From Apodemus sylvaticus (taxonomy: Eukaryota > Chordata > Mammalia > Rodentia > Muridae), in the NCBI RefSeq assembly GCF_947179515.1, contig NC_067477.1:132482465-132546464 (forward strand): a stretch of DNA of 64,000 bases, written 5' to 3'. How positions within the stretch are numbered: position 1 is the stretch's first letter; every line of letters begins with the position of its first letter. Shown here one piece after another: positions 44,481 to 56,141 of the stretch. The notes below the pieces were generated by a model. That model did no database searches. It worked only from the letters and a program-made list of their open reading frames with translations, and was not told where the DNA came from. A program made the position numbers and the translations under genes.

Positions 44481-45111
44481 TTCTTCTCTCTAGTTTATCT
44501 GTAGGGGTGACTCTCAAAGGTATGTGAGGTGAACTTGGCACTGCAGAGGAACGAACGGGACAACTTCCTGAAGTCCCTGTCTTCAGAGCTTGCTGTCTGG
44601 ACCCCCATCTGAGGACCTGCTGTCTGGATCCCCAACTAAGAACCCCCCCCCCTCTCTCTTTGCTTCTGCTTAGCCAGTGTTTCCTCACAAATTCTCTGTA
44701 CTACCTGAGCCATAAGCAAGAGAAGGTTCTGGAAGGCCCTTTTCCTCTACTCCCTTCTGGTGGACGAATCATCCAGTTTTAGACAGCTCCACGCTTGCTA
44801 TTACTGCCTAGCTGTGACAATGAAAACTTCCTCCCCACGGGCTCTTTACAGCCTCAGTACTCTTGACATCTCTTCCTTTCTTTTTTATTGAAATTAGATT
44901 TTTTTACAATATATTCTAATTATGGTTTCCCTTCCCCCTATCCTCCCATGAGCTACATCCCAGCCTGAGAACATGTGTTTCTGACAAGTGTGTACAGAGA
45001 TGTCCTGCTTGGGAACACTGAGAACTGCTACTGGAGAACCATCCTCACGCCAATGTCCTGCCATATGAGTGACTGTGAAAATTACATGACACTTCTTTGC
45101 TTAAAAACTCA
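44481..45111. other. Mostly unassigned
   Basis: TTTTTATTGAAATTAGATTTTTTTAC near 44,885 followed by TTCCCTTCCCCC resembles a reversed rodent LINE 3' terminus of about 100 bp. CTTGCTGTCTGGACCCCC and CCTGCTGTCTGGATCCCC near 44,590-44,630 are a short imperfect duplication. Confidence 0.35.
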
Positions 45112-45290
45112 TTCCTGGATCCAGGCTTGGAAGCACACATCTTTAATTCCAGTACTCAGGAGGCAGAGGCAGGCAGATTGTTGAGTTCAAAGCCAGCCTG
45201 GTCTAGAGAGTGAGCTCCAGGACAGCCAGAGTTTCAGAGAGAAAATCTGTCTTGAAAAAAACCCAAAAACAATACAAACAAAACCCCACA
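45112..45290 (+). repeat. B1 SINE
   Basis: CAGGCTTGGAAGCACACATC, GGAGGCAGAGGCAGGCAG and AGCCAGCCTGGTCTAGAG are clear, with a AAAAAAACCC tail. Confidence 0.92.
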
Positions 45291-45597
45291 GGCTCTTTAA
45301 TAGATGCCCATGGTGACGGGGTGCCGACTCTACTTGGCTGCCTTTCCAGCCTCATCCTAGATGAACATGTAATGCAAAGAAAATTGGGGCTGACGGATTC
45401 TTCCAGTGTTCTGAGACTCAGATCATCTGACACTGCCTTGAGAAATCTTTTTTAATTTAGATATATTAATCATCCATAAGAATGAGTTTCATTATGTCAC
45501 TTTCATACACACATATAACGCATTTATTTTTATTTTATGTGAATGATTGTTTTTGGGTTTCGATTTGGGTTTTGGTTTTTTTCCTCTTGCTAGTGTG

Positions 45598-45930
45598 TCT
45601 CTTCTTTTCCAGAAGACTCAGATTAGATCCCTAGTACCTACATTGTAGGTCACAATAACTCCAGTTCCAGGGGATCAAATGTCTCTTCTAGCCTCTGTGG
45701 CAATGTACACACCATGTGGTACACAGACACATGTGCAGGTAAAAGACCCATACACTTAAAATATAAATAAATATAATAATTAAAAATATGTAAGTAAAAT
45801 TAAAAATATATTGAGATAGAGTCTCGCTGTGTTGTTGCCTGGGTTCATGGCAAACTCCTGAGCTTAATTTTCCCTTAGCCTTCACAGTAGCTGCTTATGA
45901 GCCTGGCTCACCACTGAGCCCCACTCCCTG
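45598..45930. repeat. B3 3' part (+) and old B1 (-)
   Basis: 45,598-45,795 reads GAAGACTCAGATTAGATCCC to ACACAGACACATGTGCAGG, then ATAAATAAATATAATAATT. 45,815-45,930 is a reversed proto-B1 (GAGATAGAGTCTCGCTGTG). 45,931-46,365 is featureless. Confidence 0.6.
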
Positions 45931-46367
45931 CCTTACTATAATACTTCCATAATTTCTGTTATGTTGAAAAGTTTCAATAAATCAGTTAAGTTTTTCGCTT
46001 TAAAAACCAACTGAAGAAACACTCTCTGCAATGAAAGAATAACACCGAACTTCAAAGCATAGGGCTACAATGGGAAGTCGTTTAAAATTGGTTCGGATAG
46101 TTGGCCCCTGATGTCATGGAAAAGGGATGGAAAAACGAAAGTCAGAGGACAGAGTGGTCTGCAGCCTGTCGTGGAAACTATTAGACCTCTTACAGGATGA
46201 AGTAAGCCCAAATTCTGGAATGAAAATATTACCCATCAAATGCAAAGGACACGCACGGCAGCAGCTTTGGTCCCTAGTCGCCCTGAAAGAAATATACGCC
46301 TAGTATATTTCAGTACACTAATTTCTGTTATACATGTTGGATGCGTTTCCATACTTTTAAAGATACA

Positions 46368-47150
46368 TTCTTGGGGATAGGGAGACAGCTCAGTGGGTAA
46401 AATTACTAGCGAGCAAATGCACAGCATGAGGATCTGAATTAAATACCAGCACCAGTATAAAAAGATGGGTGTGGCCACATGTGCAGCTATAACCCAGCAC
46501 TGTCAAGAGGGCAAGACAGGTGGAGACAGGAGGATCACTGGGGTTTCCAGGCTGCCAGCCTAGCTGCAGTGGTAGAGTGTGATAGAACAGGACTCCTCGG
46601 GCCTCCACACATACATGCTCATCCCTCTTAGTCCTACGTGTGCCTATGCACCACACACATAGTCCACAAATGTATGCATACTTACACACACACACACACA
46701 CACACAAGTTTTCCTTCTTTTAAGATTTATTTATTATATGTAAGCACACTGTAGCCGTCTTCAGACATTCCAGAAGAGGGCATCAGATCCCTTTACGGAT
46801 GGTTGTTAACCACCATGTGTTTGCTAGGATTTGAACTCAGGACCTTTGGAAGAGCAGTCGGTGCTCTTAACTGCTGAGCCATCTCTCCAGCCCCCCACAC
46901 ACGCTTTTTCAATAAAATAAAATATACACATCACAAAATCTTTTAGATTTTTGTTTTACATATATGAGTGTTTTGTCTCTGTGTGTGTACATATGTGTAC
47001 CATGTACATGCCTGATACCTCCACAGGTCAGAAGAAGGCATTAGATCTCCTGAAACTGAAGTTATGGATGATTGCGAACCACCATGTGGGTGCTGGGAAC
47101 CAACCTCAGGTTGGTGCTCTTTACTACTGAGCCATCTCTACTGCCCCTAT
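46368..47150. repeat. SINE cluster: B3/B4-like (+), B2 (-), B3 (-)
   Basis: 46,368-46,710 starts GGGGATAGGGAGACAGCTCAG and ends in (CA)13. 46,720-46,895 is a young reversed B2 with an intact GGCTGGAGAGATGGCTCAGC head. 46,930-47,150 is a reversed B3. The (CA)n and the B2 tail lie back to back. 47,151-47,465 holds nothing recognised. Confidence 0.85.
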
Positions 47151-47467
47151 GCGTTCTTGTTAGAAACTTGATTATGACCTACTCATATGTGATCAATACT
47201 GTATGCTTATATTTATGGAAAAAGAGACCATGATGGATAGAGAGATCATGCTGCAAGGAAGGACTCATCATTCTGGCCCTTTTGAATGCTGTGATCAGAT
47301 TTCTCCAGCTACCACCTCATCAGGGGCTCTCTAAACTGTTACCATGGCCAACACACAACCGTCCTGAGAAGCCTACATCTGACTGCTGATCCTGGGGAGG
47401 GTCCGACTCCCCCTGCTCACTATGTGCCAACACTGACTGTGGTCCCATATGTTTAAAGACTCCCTGA

Positions 47468-47590
47468 ATTGACAGGCATGGTGATGCTCACTTTTAGTCC
47501 AAGTACTTGGGAGGCAGAAGCAGGCAGATCTCTGAGTTTCAGGCCTGCCTGGTCTACAGAGTGAGTTCCAGGATAGCCAGGTGTAGAGAA
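47468..47590 (+). repeat. B1 SINE
   Basis: GACAGGCATGGTGATGCTCA, CTTGGGAGGCAGAAGCAGG and CTGCCTGGTCTACAGAG are clear. It is 3'-truncated. Confidence 0.85.
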
Positions 47591-47864
47591 TATCTTGTGT
47601 ATTGTGTGGATGCATCATCTGTCAATGAATACCTATGTATTCTGTTAAGAATACCTATGGCTTATAGGAAAGGGTAGAAGGTGGGACATCCAGGAGGCAG
47701 AAAGCATGCTGGGATAGAGCCAAGTGCGGGGAGATTTTCCCCAGGAAGAAGTGAGGAGACAGACGCATGGTACCCGAGCACAGGGAACCAGCCATGATTT
47801 AGACTGAGAAGAGCCCAGCTATGTGGCCAAGGTCTTACGTCTGGAAGCATGGGTCTGGGAGGTA

Positions 47865-48452
47865 GAATCAGACCCTATTTCTACAGCCAGAAATCCATCA
47901 CAGAGAAACCCTGTCATGAAAAAAAACAAACAAACAAACAAACAAAAAAAACCCAAAAAAACAAAAAAACGGCTCACTGAATCATTGGCTGAAGCTTCAC
48001 AGAGCACAGAACACAGTTGTCTTGCTGGTCTCATGTCCTCCGCGAGTGCTCTGCATTGTCAGCTCCATAGCAGCAAAGAGAAACCATTACTGAATGTAAC
48101 AAATATAGTTTGTGAAACGAATAGGTGAATATTTCCAAATGCAGTAAGAGTTTAGAGAGCAGGCATCTCAAATCCTGTCTATCCAGTATTATTTCGTATT
48201 CTCCATTTTGAAGTACCAAGAATAACATGAAAGGATAGAAGACAAAAATCTCATGAAGGTTGAGTTTGTAGCTCATTTTATAGAATGTTTGTCCAGCATA
48301 CATGAGGCTCCGGGTTTTGACCCAAAGACCACATAAACTAGATATAGTGGCACACAGCTTTAATTTTAACACATGTGGGAAATGGAGGTGAATGGATCAA
48401 GGCCATCCTTTATTACACATAATGAGTTTGAGAGCAGCCTGGGCTACATGAC
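47865..48452 (+). repeat. B1 3' fragment and B4 SINE
   Basis: 47,865-47,975 keeps a diverged B1 end plus an expanded CAAACAAACAAACAAA tail. 48,255-48,452 is a B4: an ID part (CCAGCATACATGAGGCTCC) followed by a B1 part (GCCTGGGCTACATGAC). Confidence 0.6.
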
Positions 48453-48460
48453 TCGTTCTC

Positions 48461-48885
48461 TGTAGGGTTCTATAGCTGCCTGCAGCTATTACGAAGTGGG
48501 TTTCTGGAACAGAACCTGAGGAATAAATGGGGAAGAGGGGCGAAAAGAAGTACGGCTAAGACAATATTCACTGATCAAAGCCGCAAACTTTAATGGCGCC
48601 AGACCTTTTAACAGTTTGGGCAAACCCTTCCCCCCAGACTCCAGGCTGAGTTCCGGTGGAAGTTGTCTAGCTTCTCTTGGAGGTCCTCGTCTTGACTGCT
48701 CCGGCAGCTGGGTGGGTCACCTGTTTAATTCAGGAATTCCTAGACCTAGAGGAACAATGAACTTAACCTTTACTTCGAGCGCTCCACCCTAGGTGGAGCA
48801 GGATCCTGGCTAACTGGGAGAAGTTAACCTTGACCAAAGTCAAACTCTGACCAAGTGCAAGACTGCCCCAATATGGCTCTGTACA
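48461..48885 (-). mobile_element. Solo LTR with 6-bp target duplication (class II ERV)
   Basis: The 425-bp block begins TGTAGGGTTC and ends CTGTACA, inside a perfect 6-bp direct repeat GTTCTC (48455-48460 and 48886-48891). Six bases is the class II (ERVK/IAP-like) signature. A AATAAA near its plus-strand start and GATCAAAGCCGCAAACTTTAAT suggest minus-strand sense, but orientation is less certain than the boundaries. Confidence 0.85.
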
Positions 48886-48905
48886 GTTCTCTACCCCTCC
48901 CCCAC

Positions 48906-49320
48906 ACTTTACATTCTAATAGAAAAAGAGTAATGATAGACAAAGTCCTAAAATAAAGGAGGAGAAGACATTTCTTAATCATGCAGGGAAAACCTTACTT
49001 GGAATAATACATTCAAAGGAAATGATGGACTCGCTCATAATTACTAGGCAAATACAATATTGGTAACATTTTAAACATTGATTTTTAAAAATTGCCCCAT
49101 TGTGGGCTGGAGAGATAGCTTGGCGCTCTTCCATAGGACCAGAACCCAGTTGCCAGCACCCAGATGGCAGCTCATAACTTCTTGTAACTTTGGTTTCAGG
49201 GGTTTCTGTCAGATGCCCTCCCTGGTTTCTTCAGGCAATGTCTGCACATGTTGCACTTATAGACACTCAGGCACGCACACACGTAAACATAAAATAATTA
49301 AGTAAATTAACAGTCTTTAA
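48906..49320 (+). repeat. Unassigned spacer then B3 SINE
   Basis: 48,906-49,098 shows nothing. 49,100-49,320 is a B3 with head GGGCTGGAGAGATAGCTTGG, a small deletion in its first half and tail CACACGTAAACATAAAATAA. Confidence 0.75.
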
Positions 49321-49346
49321 AAACAGCTCCACTAAAGTTGGTCAAC

Positions 49347-49537
49347 CCTGTGTTAGTCTCTTCTACATCACTGTGGTTTAATACCTGACAAACAACTGAA
49401 GGAAGCAACGATTTATTTGGGCTCATGGTTTCAGAGAGTTTAGTCCATCGTGGGTGGGTGCCTCTGTCGCCTTTGGCCTCATGGTGAGGCACAACATTAC
49501 AGGAGCAAAAGTATGTGTTCACCTTAGGGTAAACAGG

Positions 49538-49617
<80 letters not shown>

Positions 49618-49790
49618 GGGTCATGTGTAACTGTCAGAAGCATACCTCCAATGGCTCATTTCCTCCAGTGAGACCCTATATCTTCATTCTTAGAACCTCC
49701 CCAAACAGATCCACTATTTGAAGACCAAGCTGTTCACATATGAACCTCTAGGGACATTTTGAATTTGAACTGTAGTACATGTCATGACTG
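49347..49790 (-). repeat. MaLR-type LTR carrying a microsatellite
   Basis: TGTGTTAGTCTCTTCTACATC, CCTCATGGTGAGGCACAAC, CACTATTTGAAGACCAAGC and GGGACATTTTGAATTTGAACTG follow the reversed MaLR LTR consensus. The microsatellite at 49,541-49,615 interrupts it. Confidence 0.7.
49541..49615 (+). repeat. (TG)n(AG)n compound microsatellite
   Basis: About 20 TG repeats switch at 49,580 to about 17 AG repeats without a break. Confidence 0.95.
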
Positions 49791-50710
49791 TTCTGGGTGA
49801 TGTCATGGAGAGACTTTTGCTAGGTGTTATTATTTTGGCTCTCTCTTTAGGTCTAACAAATCATCATAGGATGTACAAATTGACTGTCCACCTTATAAAG
49901 CTTCCCATAATGGAAGAAAAAATTCCTGTTTCTAGAGCATTTTAAAATCATGGACTAATACAAATAACATCTCTCAGAATAAACTCTATCAGTACAAATA
50001 TCGACTGTTAACCAGCAGGCCTGAGCAAGACCGATTAATGCAGGTATCTGGCAAGATTAGATGCCAGGTTGCAGACGTAGCTCAGTGGTCGAGTACTTGT
50101 CTCCCATGTGTTTCTGGGCTTCAAGCTGTAGCGTCATTGCAAACCCAAGGATGACGTCAAGGCTGCGGCAGTGTGCCCTGCTTGGTGAATTTTAGTGTTT
50201 TGGGTTTTGTTTGTTTGTTTCTTAAGTATGAGTTCTGAGAAACTTAAATTAAGAATGCTTAAGATCTTAGAAGGTCTACAAGCAATGGAGCATTCTGACG
50301 GGGAGTCCCTCACTGCAGGGGGCAGTGAGTGGCTGTGCTAACCACATTTTATAAAGTTGGGAGACATGCTGCAAGTTGATCCACAGAAGAGTGGAGAACT
50401 GATCTCTTCCACACAAATTCCCTCTCCAGAGCCACAAAGAAGCTGGCACAACATGTCTGAACTACTAGAAACAGGACCTAAGTAAACTTCTTTTTGAAAA
50501 CATTATTCACCCTTGTGTATTTTGTTAAAGAAAAATGAACAACTATACCACACAAGTATGTTGCTACCACTAGTGTTTATTGAGACTTCCCATAAATAAA
50601 AAGGGATTGTGAGTTTAGACTCCTAGGAAAGGGACTGGGGATGTAACTCACTGGTGAGCACTGGAATGCATGAGGCCCTGTGCTTGATCTTTAGCACTGC
50701 AAAAGCAGAT
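49791..50710 (+). repeat. Two ID SINEs in otherwise unassigned sequence
   Basis: 50,065-50,140 (GCAGACGTAGCTCAGTGGTCGAGTAC, as blocks) and 50,640-50,710 (GGGGATGTAACTCACTGG, CCTGTGCTTGATCTTTAGC) are tRNA-Ala-derived ID units. They lack a tRNA 3' half and are not tRNA genes. The rest holds nothing recognised. Confidence 0.7.
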
Positions 50711-50814
50711 TTTAAAAATAATCTTGAAGAAGTATCTGGATAAGCAGTTGATATACCAGACTTTTTCATTCTTATAAATGTGTATTAATTGTTTTAACTT
50801 GAAAAGTGTACAAT

Positions 50815-51045
50815 CACATGGCTGGTGATGGCTCAGCAGCTAAGAGCACTGGCTGCTCTCCTAGAGGTCCCAGGTTCAATTCCTAGCACACACAAAGCAG
50901 CTCACAACTAGCTGTAAGTCCAGTTCCAGGGCGTATGATGCCTTCTTCTGGCCTTCTTGGGCACCAAGCATATACAAGTGCATGGGCATGCATGTAGGTG
51001 AGATACTCATACCCATAAAATAAAACAATATTTTAAAAGTATACA
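50815..51045 (+). repeat. B3 SINE
   Basis: GGCTGGTGATGGCTCAGCAG, AGAGGTCCCAGGTTCAATTC, CCAGTTCCAGGGCG and TTCTTCTGGCCTTCTTGGG are all near consensus. Confidence 0.9.
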
Positions 51046-51181
51046 ATCATGGAATTATATTTGTAATAACAATACAAATACAAATGTACTTTTACCTGAG
51101 TAAAAATTGCCTAAGAAGAAAGTATCTTGTATTTATTATTAAGATGTCTCTCCATCTTATTTTTCTATTCTAAGTTTAGGA

Positions 51182-51739
51182 TGTTGGGGATTGGTTCTGA
51201 TGATTTGATTTAATTGGGAATCTGTATGGCCAAACACTGAAGGTCCTTGTCCCCAATTGGTTTTTGATTGATAAATAAAGATGACAGTGGCCAATGGTTG
51301 GGCAAAAAGACATTGAGATTTGCATGGGCAAGGAACAGGGGGGAGAGAGGGGAGGGGGAGGAGAGGGAGAGGAGAACCGCCAGGTTTTGGAGGGAGACAT
51401 CAGATTTAGCACTGCAGAGAGAAAAATCATAGGTGAGGAGGAATGTAGGCCCCAGAAGGGCTGCCCAGAAGCATCTTAGGCAGCAAAGACTAGAGGCCCA
51501 TTCAGAAGGAACAGAGCAACAAAATAGATCATAGATTTAGAGGGTATGGAGTCAGGAGTACCAGAGAGAAATCTATGTTAGCCAGCAGAGGATTTGAACT
51601 GCCCAGCCTTTGAGATAGCCAAGGCATTTCAAAAATAAGCCAGATTTTCATTTCCAGAGCCAAAAAGTTCCTGGGCAGGTGGCTGGAAACTCTCCACCTG
51701 CTGGGAACACAAAGAGGTGTAGCTAAACTCACAGCGGTA
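51182..51739 (+). repeat. 5' LTR of the ERVL-like provirus
   Basis: It starts TGTTGGGGATTGG and contains GTCCAAACACTGAAGG-type and AATAAAGATG (polyadenylation-like) blocks shared with the 3' LTR. It also has a GGGGAGAGAGGGGAGGGGGAGG tract missing from its partner. It ends CAGCGGTA where the partner ends CTGCAACA, so the terminal CA has mutated. Confidence 0.85.
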
Positions 51740-52968
51740 GATGGTCCCAATGGAGTGGGGCACTATTAAGAATAATTTAGAGATTCTTTGATGAAACACA
51801 CACACACACACAATTGATACAAGTCTAGAAGGGGGGGGGGAGTGGTTTCTCAGCTAGTGGAAATGAGTCCTGTGGTTTCTAAGCAAGCTGCAAAACTAGA
51901 ACAAAAGAACACAGCTGCCACTAGAGAGAGCCTCAGCTCAGAGCTGCTGGGAGCCCCTGCTGTGCAGAGGTTGGCTGGTTCTCTGACAGGGTGCTAGGAG
52001 GAAGGTAGTGAGAAGCAGACAATAAAAACTACCTGCCTCCAGCAATCAGATAAAGGGTAGCATTTATAAGTTTGATTTCATTGTTTTTAAGGACAGAACG
52101 GATAATTTAGGAAGATTGAATGAAAAAAATGCCTTAAAGAAATTTAAGAGTCAGGAGGTGTCATCAGCGCCTAGCTGCTTTTGTTGGGTACCCTCAGTTC
52201 CCAGGTTAAGTCAGGAGCGATCAGCTATGGCTTTAATCAGTTGCTGCCATCAGCAGAGGCTGATATTAAGTGCTATCAGTGCCTGGTTGTCCTATCCTGA
52301 GAGATAACTACAAAATGCATACAACCCAGTAAGCTACATAGATGTATAAAATATTGAGGCTTTTGACCTTAAATTATAGGCCAAAAAACAGGAGATGGCG
52401 AAGCACCATCTCAGTGCTCGGCATTTGTTTAGATTGCTTTAATTGCTTCGAATTGCTTTATTTATCAAAATGAAGATGATTATGAGTTTGGTGGTTATAT
52501 TAAAATTCCTCTGGGAGAGAGGTGAAGCTCTACCTTTACTGATTTATGGTTACTGGACTAAGAACATGCTACTTTGGTAGAGAGGCTCTCTCTTTGTGTT
52601 GACAGGAAAGGAGAAAAGGCTTTGGACCTCTTCCAAAGTGATATGGATCAGATCTGATGGGGAAGACCCCTGAAGATCTCAAAAAACTCAAACAGTAACT
52701 TGATCTGCTGATTCCTCAATATGGGAACAGCCCAGTTCCTGGCTTAGACATAAAAATGTCTCTAGCCAAAATTTAAGCTAAAATGAGGCAGTAAATCTTC
52801 TTGGTTATAGACTCCTTAAGAGTCTTCATACCGTCCTTGATATGGCATGAATGAAGATTTATTATAATTGGTTATTGGTAAAATTGACTGTACAACCATC
52901 TGTAATAGTATCTGATGCCCTTTTCTGGTGTGTCTGAAGACAGTGACAATGTACTCATATACATCAAA

Positions 52969-53011
<43 letters not shown>

Positions 53012-54482
53012 ATATTTTAAAAAAAGAATACAAGGTGTTGAACAGTCCTCCTAATAGCTGCTGTTATAAACTGTTTAGGATGGTTAAGAGTAGACTGCTG
53101 CCTGTGCCCAGGTGAAGGCAGGCACAAGATACGGCGAGAGTCTGTGATTGGGCAGTGGAACAGGAAGGCAGGCTGAGAATTTTAGAGACAAGTACAGAGG
53201 GACAGAGAGACAGAGGGACAGAGGGACAGAGGAGACAAGATGGAACCTATAGGAGAGGAAGAGGAGCCAGAACCACACAGTCCTGGGAGCCATGAGTATT
53301 GGGGATTTCTTAGAGTGAATAATAAGTAGGGTGTGTTTGCCGCATCTAGGTGTGTAGCTTGTGTTTAAATCAATTGAGTTTTGAGTTCATTACTGCATTA
53401 TGGGGTTTGTGACAGCCAACCACAGGGGGCAGGTGGCTGTGAATGTGAGCAGAATCAGCAGGGAGAACCGCAAGATGTCAGGTCGCTGCATCTGGAGGCA
53501 GCAGGGGCCAGAGAGTAGACAGTGTTAGTGTGGGATGGTGGCTTTTTAAATATTTCTCACAACAATTAAGTAACACAAGTTAAGGACCAGATAGTAAAAA
53601 TGTGGTTGTGTTAGATTGTGATTTAATTATAATAAAGTATTTTCAACATTATTCAAATAGAAATAGCTAAGAGTAGTCAAGATTTAACTTGATACAAAGG
53701 TTTAACAACTATACCTTATATAGATAGTCTTCAAAAACATCAGAAGACCACAGAATCTGACACTAATCACTTCATTATTATTAGAAATTTTGACTAGAGA
53801 CATGTCTGCTCCTGACAGTAACCCCTTCACAGTTTACACGGAGCAGCTCTACCTCCAGGCAAGGTTGCTTATCGTGGCGAGGTAGCCATGGGGCAGAACT
53901 TACCTATATCCTCTGCAGACTAAACACTGTCCAAAAAAGACAACCAGATGGGATATAGTCAACTTCTAACTCTGCCAAGACAGGGTAAGTTAGTCCTTCA
54001 TATCCCTTCCTCATTTCAGGGTCTGTCAGATGTCGCTGAGCCAAAAGACTGAAGACAGATGCTCCGAACATTTTGAGGAATAGAGGACTATCCAGGTAGT
54101 CAATTTGTTCAAGTTTTGGAAGCTATGTTTTTATATTTCCTAAATATTCAGGTAATATTTAATTCATTCTTAGATTTCTGATGGGGTTGAAGACTATTTA
54201 TAGTCTCATAGGCAAACTTGTTTAGCATTGAGAGAGTTGAGACAGAGTTGAAAGGATGGTTTTCAGATGATGATACAGGCTAAAATCAGAACACAATTCA
54301 AGTAGAGAATTATAAGCTGCTCAGTTAGGATAGATGGTAGAGTAATTGACAAACATGATGGACTGGATGTTAATTGTATATAACACTCTGCAATTTACAT
54401 AATTGTTATGGTTATGCTCAATTTATGCCTGAGGGAAGAGCTTTTTTTTTTTTTTTTTTTTTAATGGACAGAAAAGGTGAGA
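51740..54482 (+). other. Non-coding interior of the provirus
   Basis: No frame above about 70 codons shows retroviral content. It carries a CA repeat with a G9 run (51,800-51,841), a B2 3' fragment with an (AAAT)n tail (52,890-53,015) and a GGGACAGAGAGACAGAG array near 53,200. A T18 run lies at 54,444-54,461, just before the polypurine tract. Confidence 0.7.
52890..53015 (+). repeat. B2 3' fragment with (AAAT)n tail
   Basis: CTGATGCCCTTTTCTGGTG, TGTCTGAAGACAGTGAC and CAATGTACTCATATACATC are the B2 3' end. About twelve AAAT units follow. Confidence 0.9.
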
Positions 54483-55035
54483 TGTTGGACATTGGTTCTA
54501 ATGCTTTGATTTAATCAGGAATCTGCGTGTCCAAACACTGAAGGTTCTTGTCCCCATTTAGCTTTTGATCAATAAAGATATCATCGGCCAATGGCTGGGC
54601 AAAGGTATCTTGAGATATCAAGAGCAGGATCTTGAGATTTGCATGGGCTTGGAATGGAGAGAAAGAGGAAAAGAATTGCCAGGTTTCAGAGGGAGAGGGA
54701 TCAGATTTAGAGCTGCAGAAGGAAAATCATCTGAAATGTAGGTGAGAGGGAATGCGGCCCCAGAAGGGCTGTACAGAAGTGCCTTGGCAGCAAAGACTAT
54801 GAGCCTGACCGGATAGATGACAGATTTAGAGGATATTGAGTCAGGAGTATCAGAGGGAAATCTGTTAACCAGGTGGAGCATTTGAACTGCCAGTATTTGA
54901 GTTGCCCAAGGCATTTCAAAAGTAAGCTTATGTGTGTGTGTCCTTCATTTGTGGATCCAAAGAGTTCCTGGACAGATGGCTGGAAGCACTCCACCAGCTG
55001 GGAGCACAAGTGATGTAGCTAAGCTCACTGCAACA
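54483..55035 (+). repeat. 3' LTR of the ERVL-like provirus
   Basis: It starts TGTTGGACATTGG and ends CTGCAACA, and aligns along its length to the 5' LTR with many substitutions and small indels. Shared blocks include CCCAGAAGGGCTG, GATTTAGAGG and AAGAGTTCCTGG. The divergence points to an old insertion. Confidence 0.85.
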
Positions 55036-55144
55036 TAGGAAACAAACAAACAAAATCTCTCTTATGTGTTTTGAATTTGTTAACCTCCAGAGAATTTTAG
55101 ACAAATCTAATTACTGCCCCATTTTCCTCTATTATGTTCCTTTT

Positions 55145-55700
55145 GCTGTTTTTCTTTTCTCTTGGTTTTGTGGGCTATTGCGTGACCCCAGAGCCTGTGC
55201 GTGCTGGGCAGACACCCATCTTTGAGCTCTACCCACCCTTAATTGTCATATTTAACAAAGGAAATCAATTTTGCTCCAGACACACAAAGAAATAGGAAAT
55301 TGAAGATCAAAAGGTGCTTATTACATATAATTCTAACAAATTTGAGGAGGAAAAAACATTCTAATATTACACCTATGAATAACCAGGCAAATATTCTAAA
55401 TGTATTTGCATATTTAATGAGTCTTGTAGATTTAAGCAACAGAAGTAACTTAAATGTATGCTTAGTATCAGTGTTCTATATTTCTTTTTTGCAAACTGTG
55501 CATCCAAGCATTATCTGATTGCTTAATCATCCGTCTGAATATTCTACTTTAGCAAGACATAAATCCTTATGATTTGTAACATGATACAGAGTTCATGAAG
55601 TTGAACCATTCTAAGCAGATGTCCCTTATCATCTTGTTTAGCTGAAGACAGTTTTAGATACATCACCATGGACTGCCCCATTTAGCTTAAAGCAAGCTTT
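55145..55700 (-). repeat. ID/B4 fragment then unassigned sequence
   Basis: On the plus strand, GTGACCCCAGAGCCTGTGCGTG and AGCTCTACCCACCC at 55,180-55,245 are a reversed ID-type head. 55,250-55,700 is AT-rich and featureless. Confidence 0.5.
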
Positions 55701-55711
55701 AGAAATACTGG

Positions 55712-56130
55712 TATATATATACACAATGGAGTACTATTCAGCCATTAGAAACAATGAATTCATGAAATTCTTAGGCAAATGGATGGAACTGGAGAACATC
55801 ATACTAAGTGAGGTAACCCAGTCTCAAAAGATCAATCATGGTATGCACTCACTAATAAGTGGATATTAGCCTAGAAAACTGGAATACCCAAAACATAATC
55901 CACACATCAAATGATGTCCAAGAAGAATGGAGTTGTGGCCCCTGGTTCTGGAAAGACTCAGTGTAGCAGTATAGGGCAAAACCAGAACAGGGAAGTGGGA
56001 AGGGGTGGGTGGGAGAACAGGGGGAGGGAAGGGGGCTTATGTGACTTTTGGGAAGTGGGGGGCCAGAAAAGGGGAAATAATATGAAATGTAAATAAAAAA
56101 TGTATCAAATAAAAAAAAGAAAGAAAAAAA
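55712..56130 (+). mobile_element. Short young L1 (5'-truncated) with target duplication
   Basis: About 420 bp cover the last part of ORF2 (GGAGTACTATTCAGCC onward), the G-rich 3' UTR and a long A-rich tail. An 11-bp repeat AGAAATACTGG at 55701-55711 and 56131-56141 brackets it. It closely matches the 3' end of the L1 at 28-34 kb. Confidence 0.95.
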
Positions 56131-56141
56131 AGAAATACTGG

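Larger units (their letters stand above)
51182..55035 (+). mobile_element. Complete two-LTR non-coding provirus, ERVL-like (3.85 kb)
   Basis: Two direct LTRs of 558 and 553 bp, both starting TGTTGG, enclose 2,743 bp. A perfect 5-bp repeat TAGGA (51177-51181 and 55036-55040) flanks the whole unit. Right after the 5' LTR, TGGTCCCAATGGAGTGGGG resembles a leucine-tRNA primer-binding site, and a purine tract, GACAGAAAAGGTGAGA, abuts the 3' LTR. The primer type and 5-bp duplication both fit class III (ERVL). The interior has no gag, pol or env frame that I recognise, so it would have needed a helper. I cannot give the exact family name. Confidence 0.85.

Noticed and set aside
50065..50140. Possible tRNA gene (A and B box present)
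   Set aside because: It matches an ID SINE. There is no acceptor-stem pairing and no complete cloverleaf.
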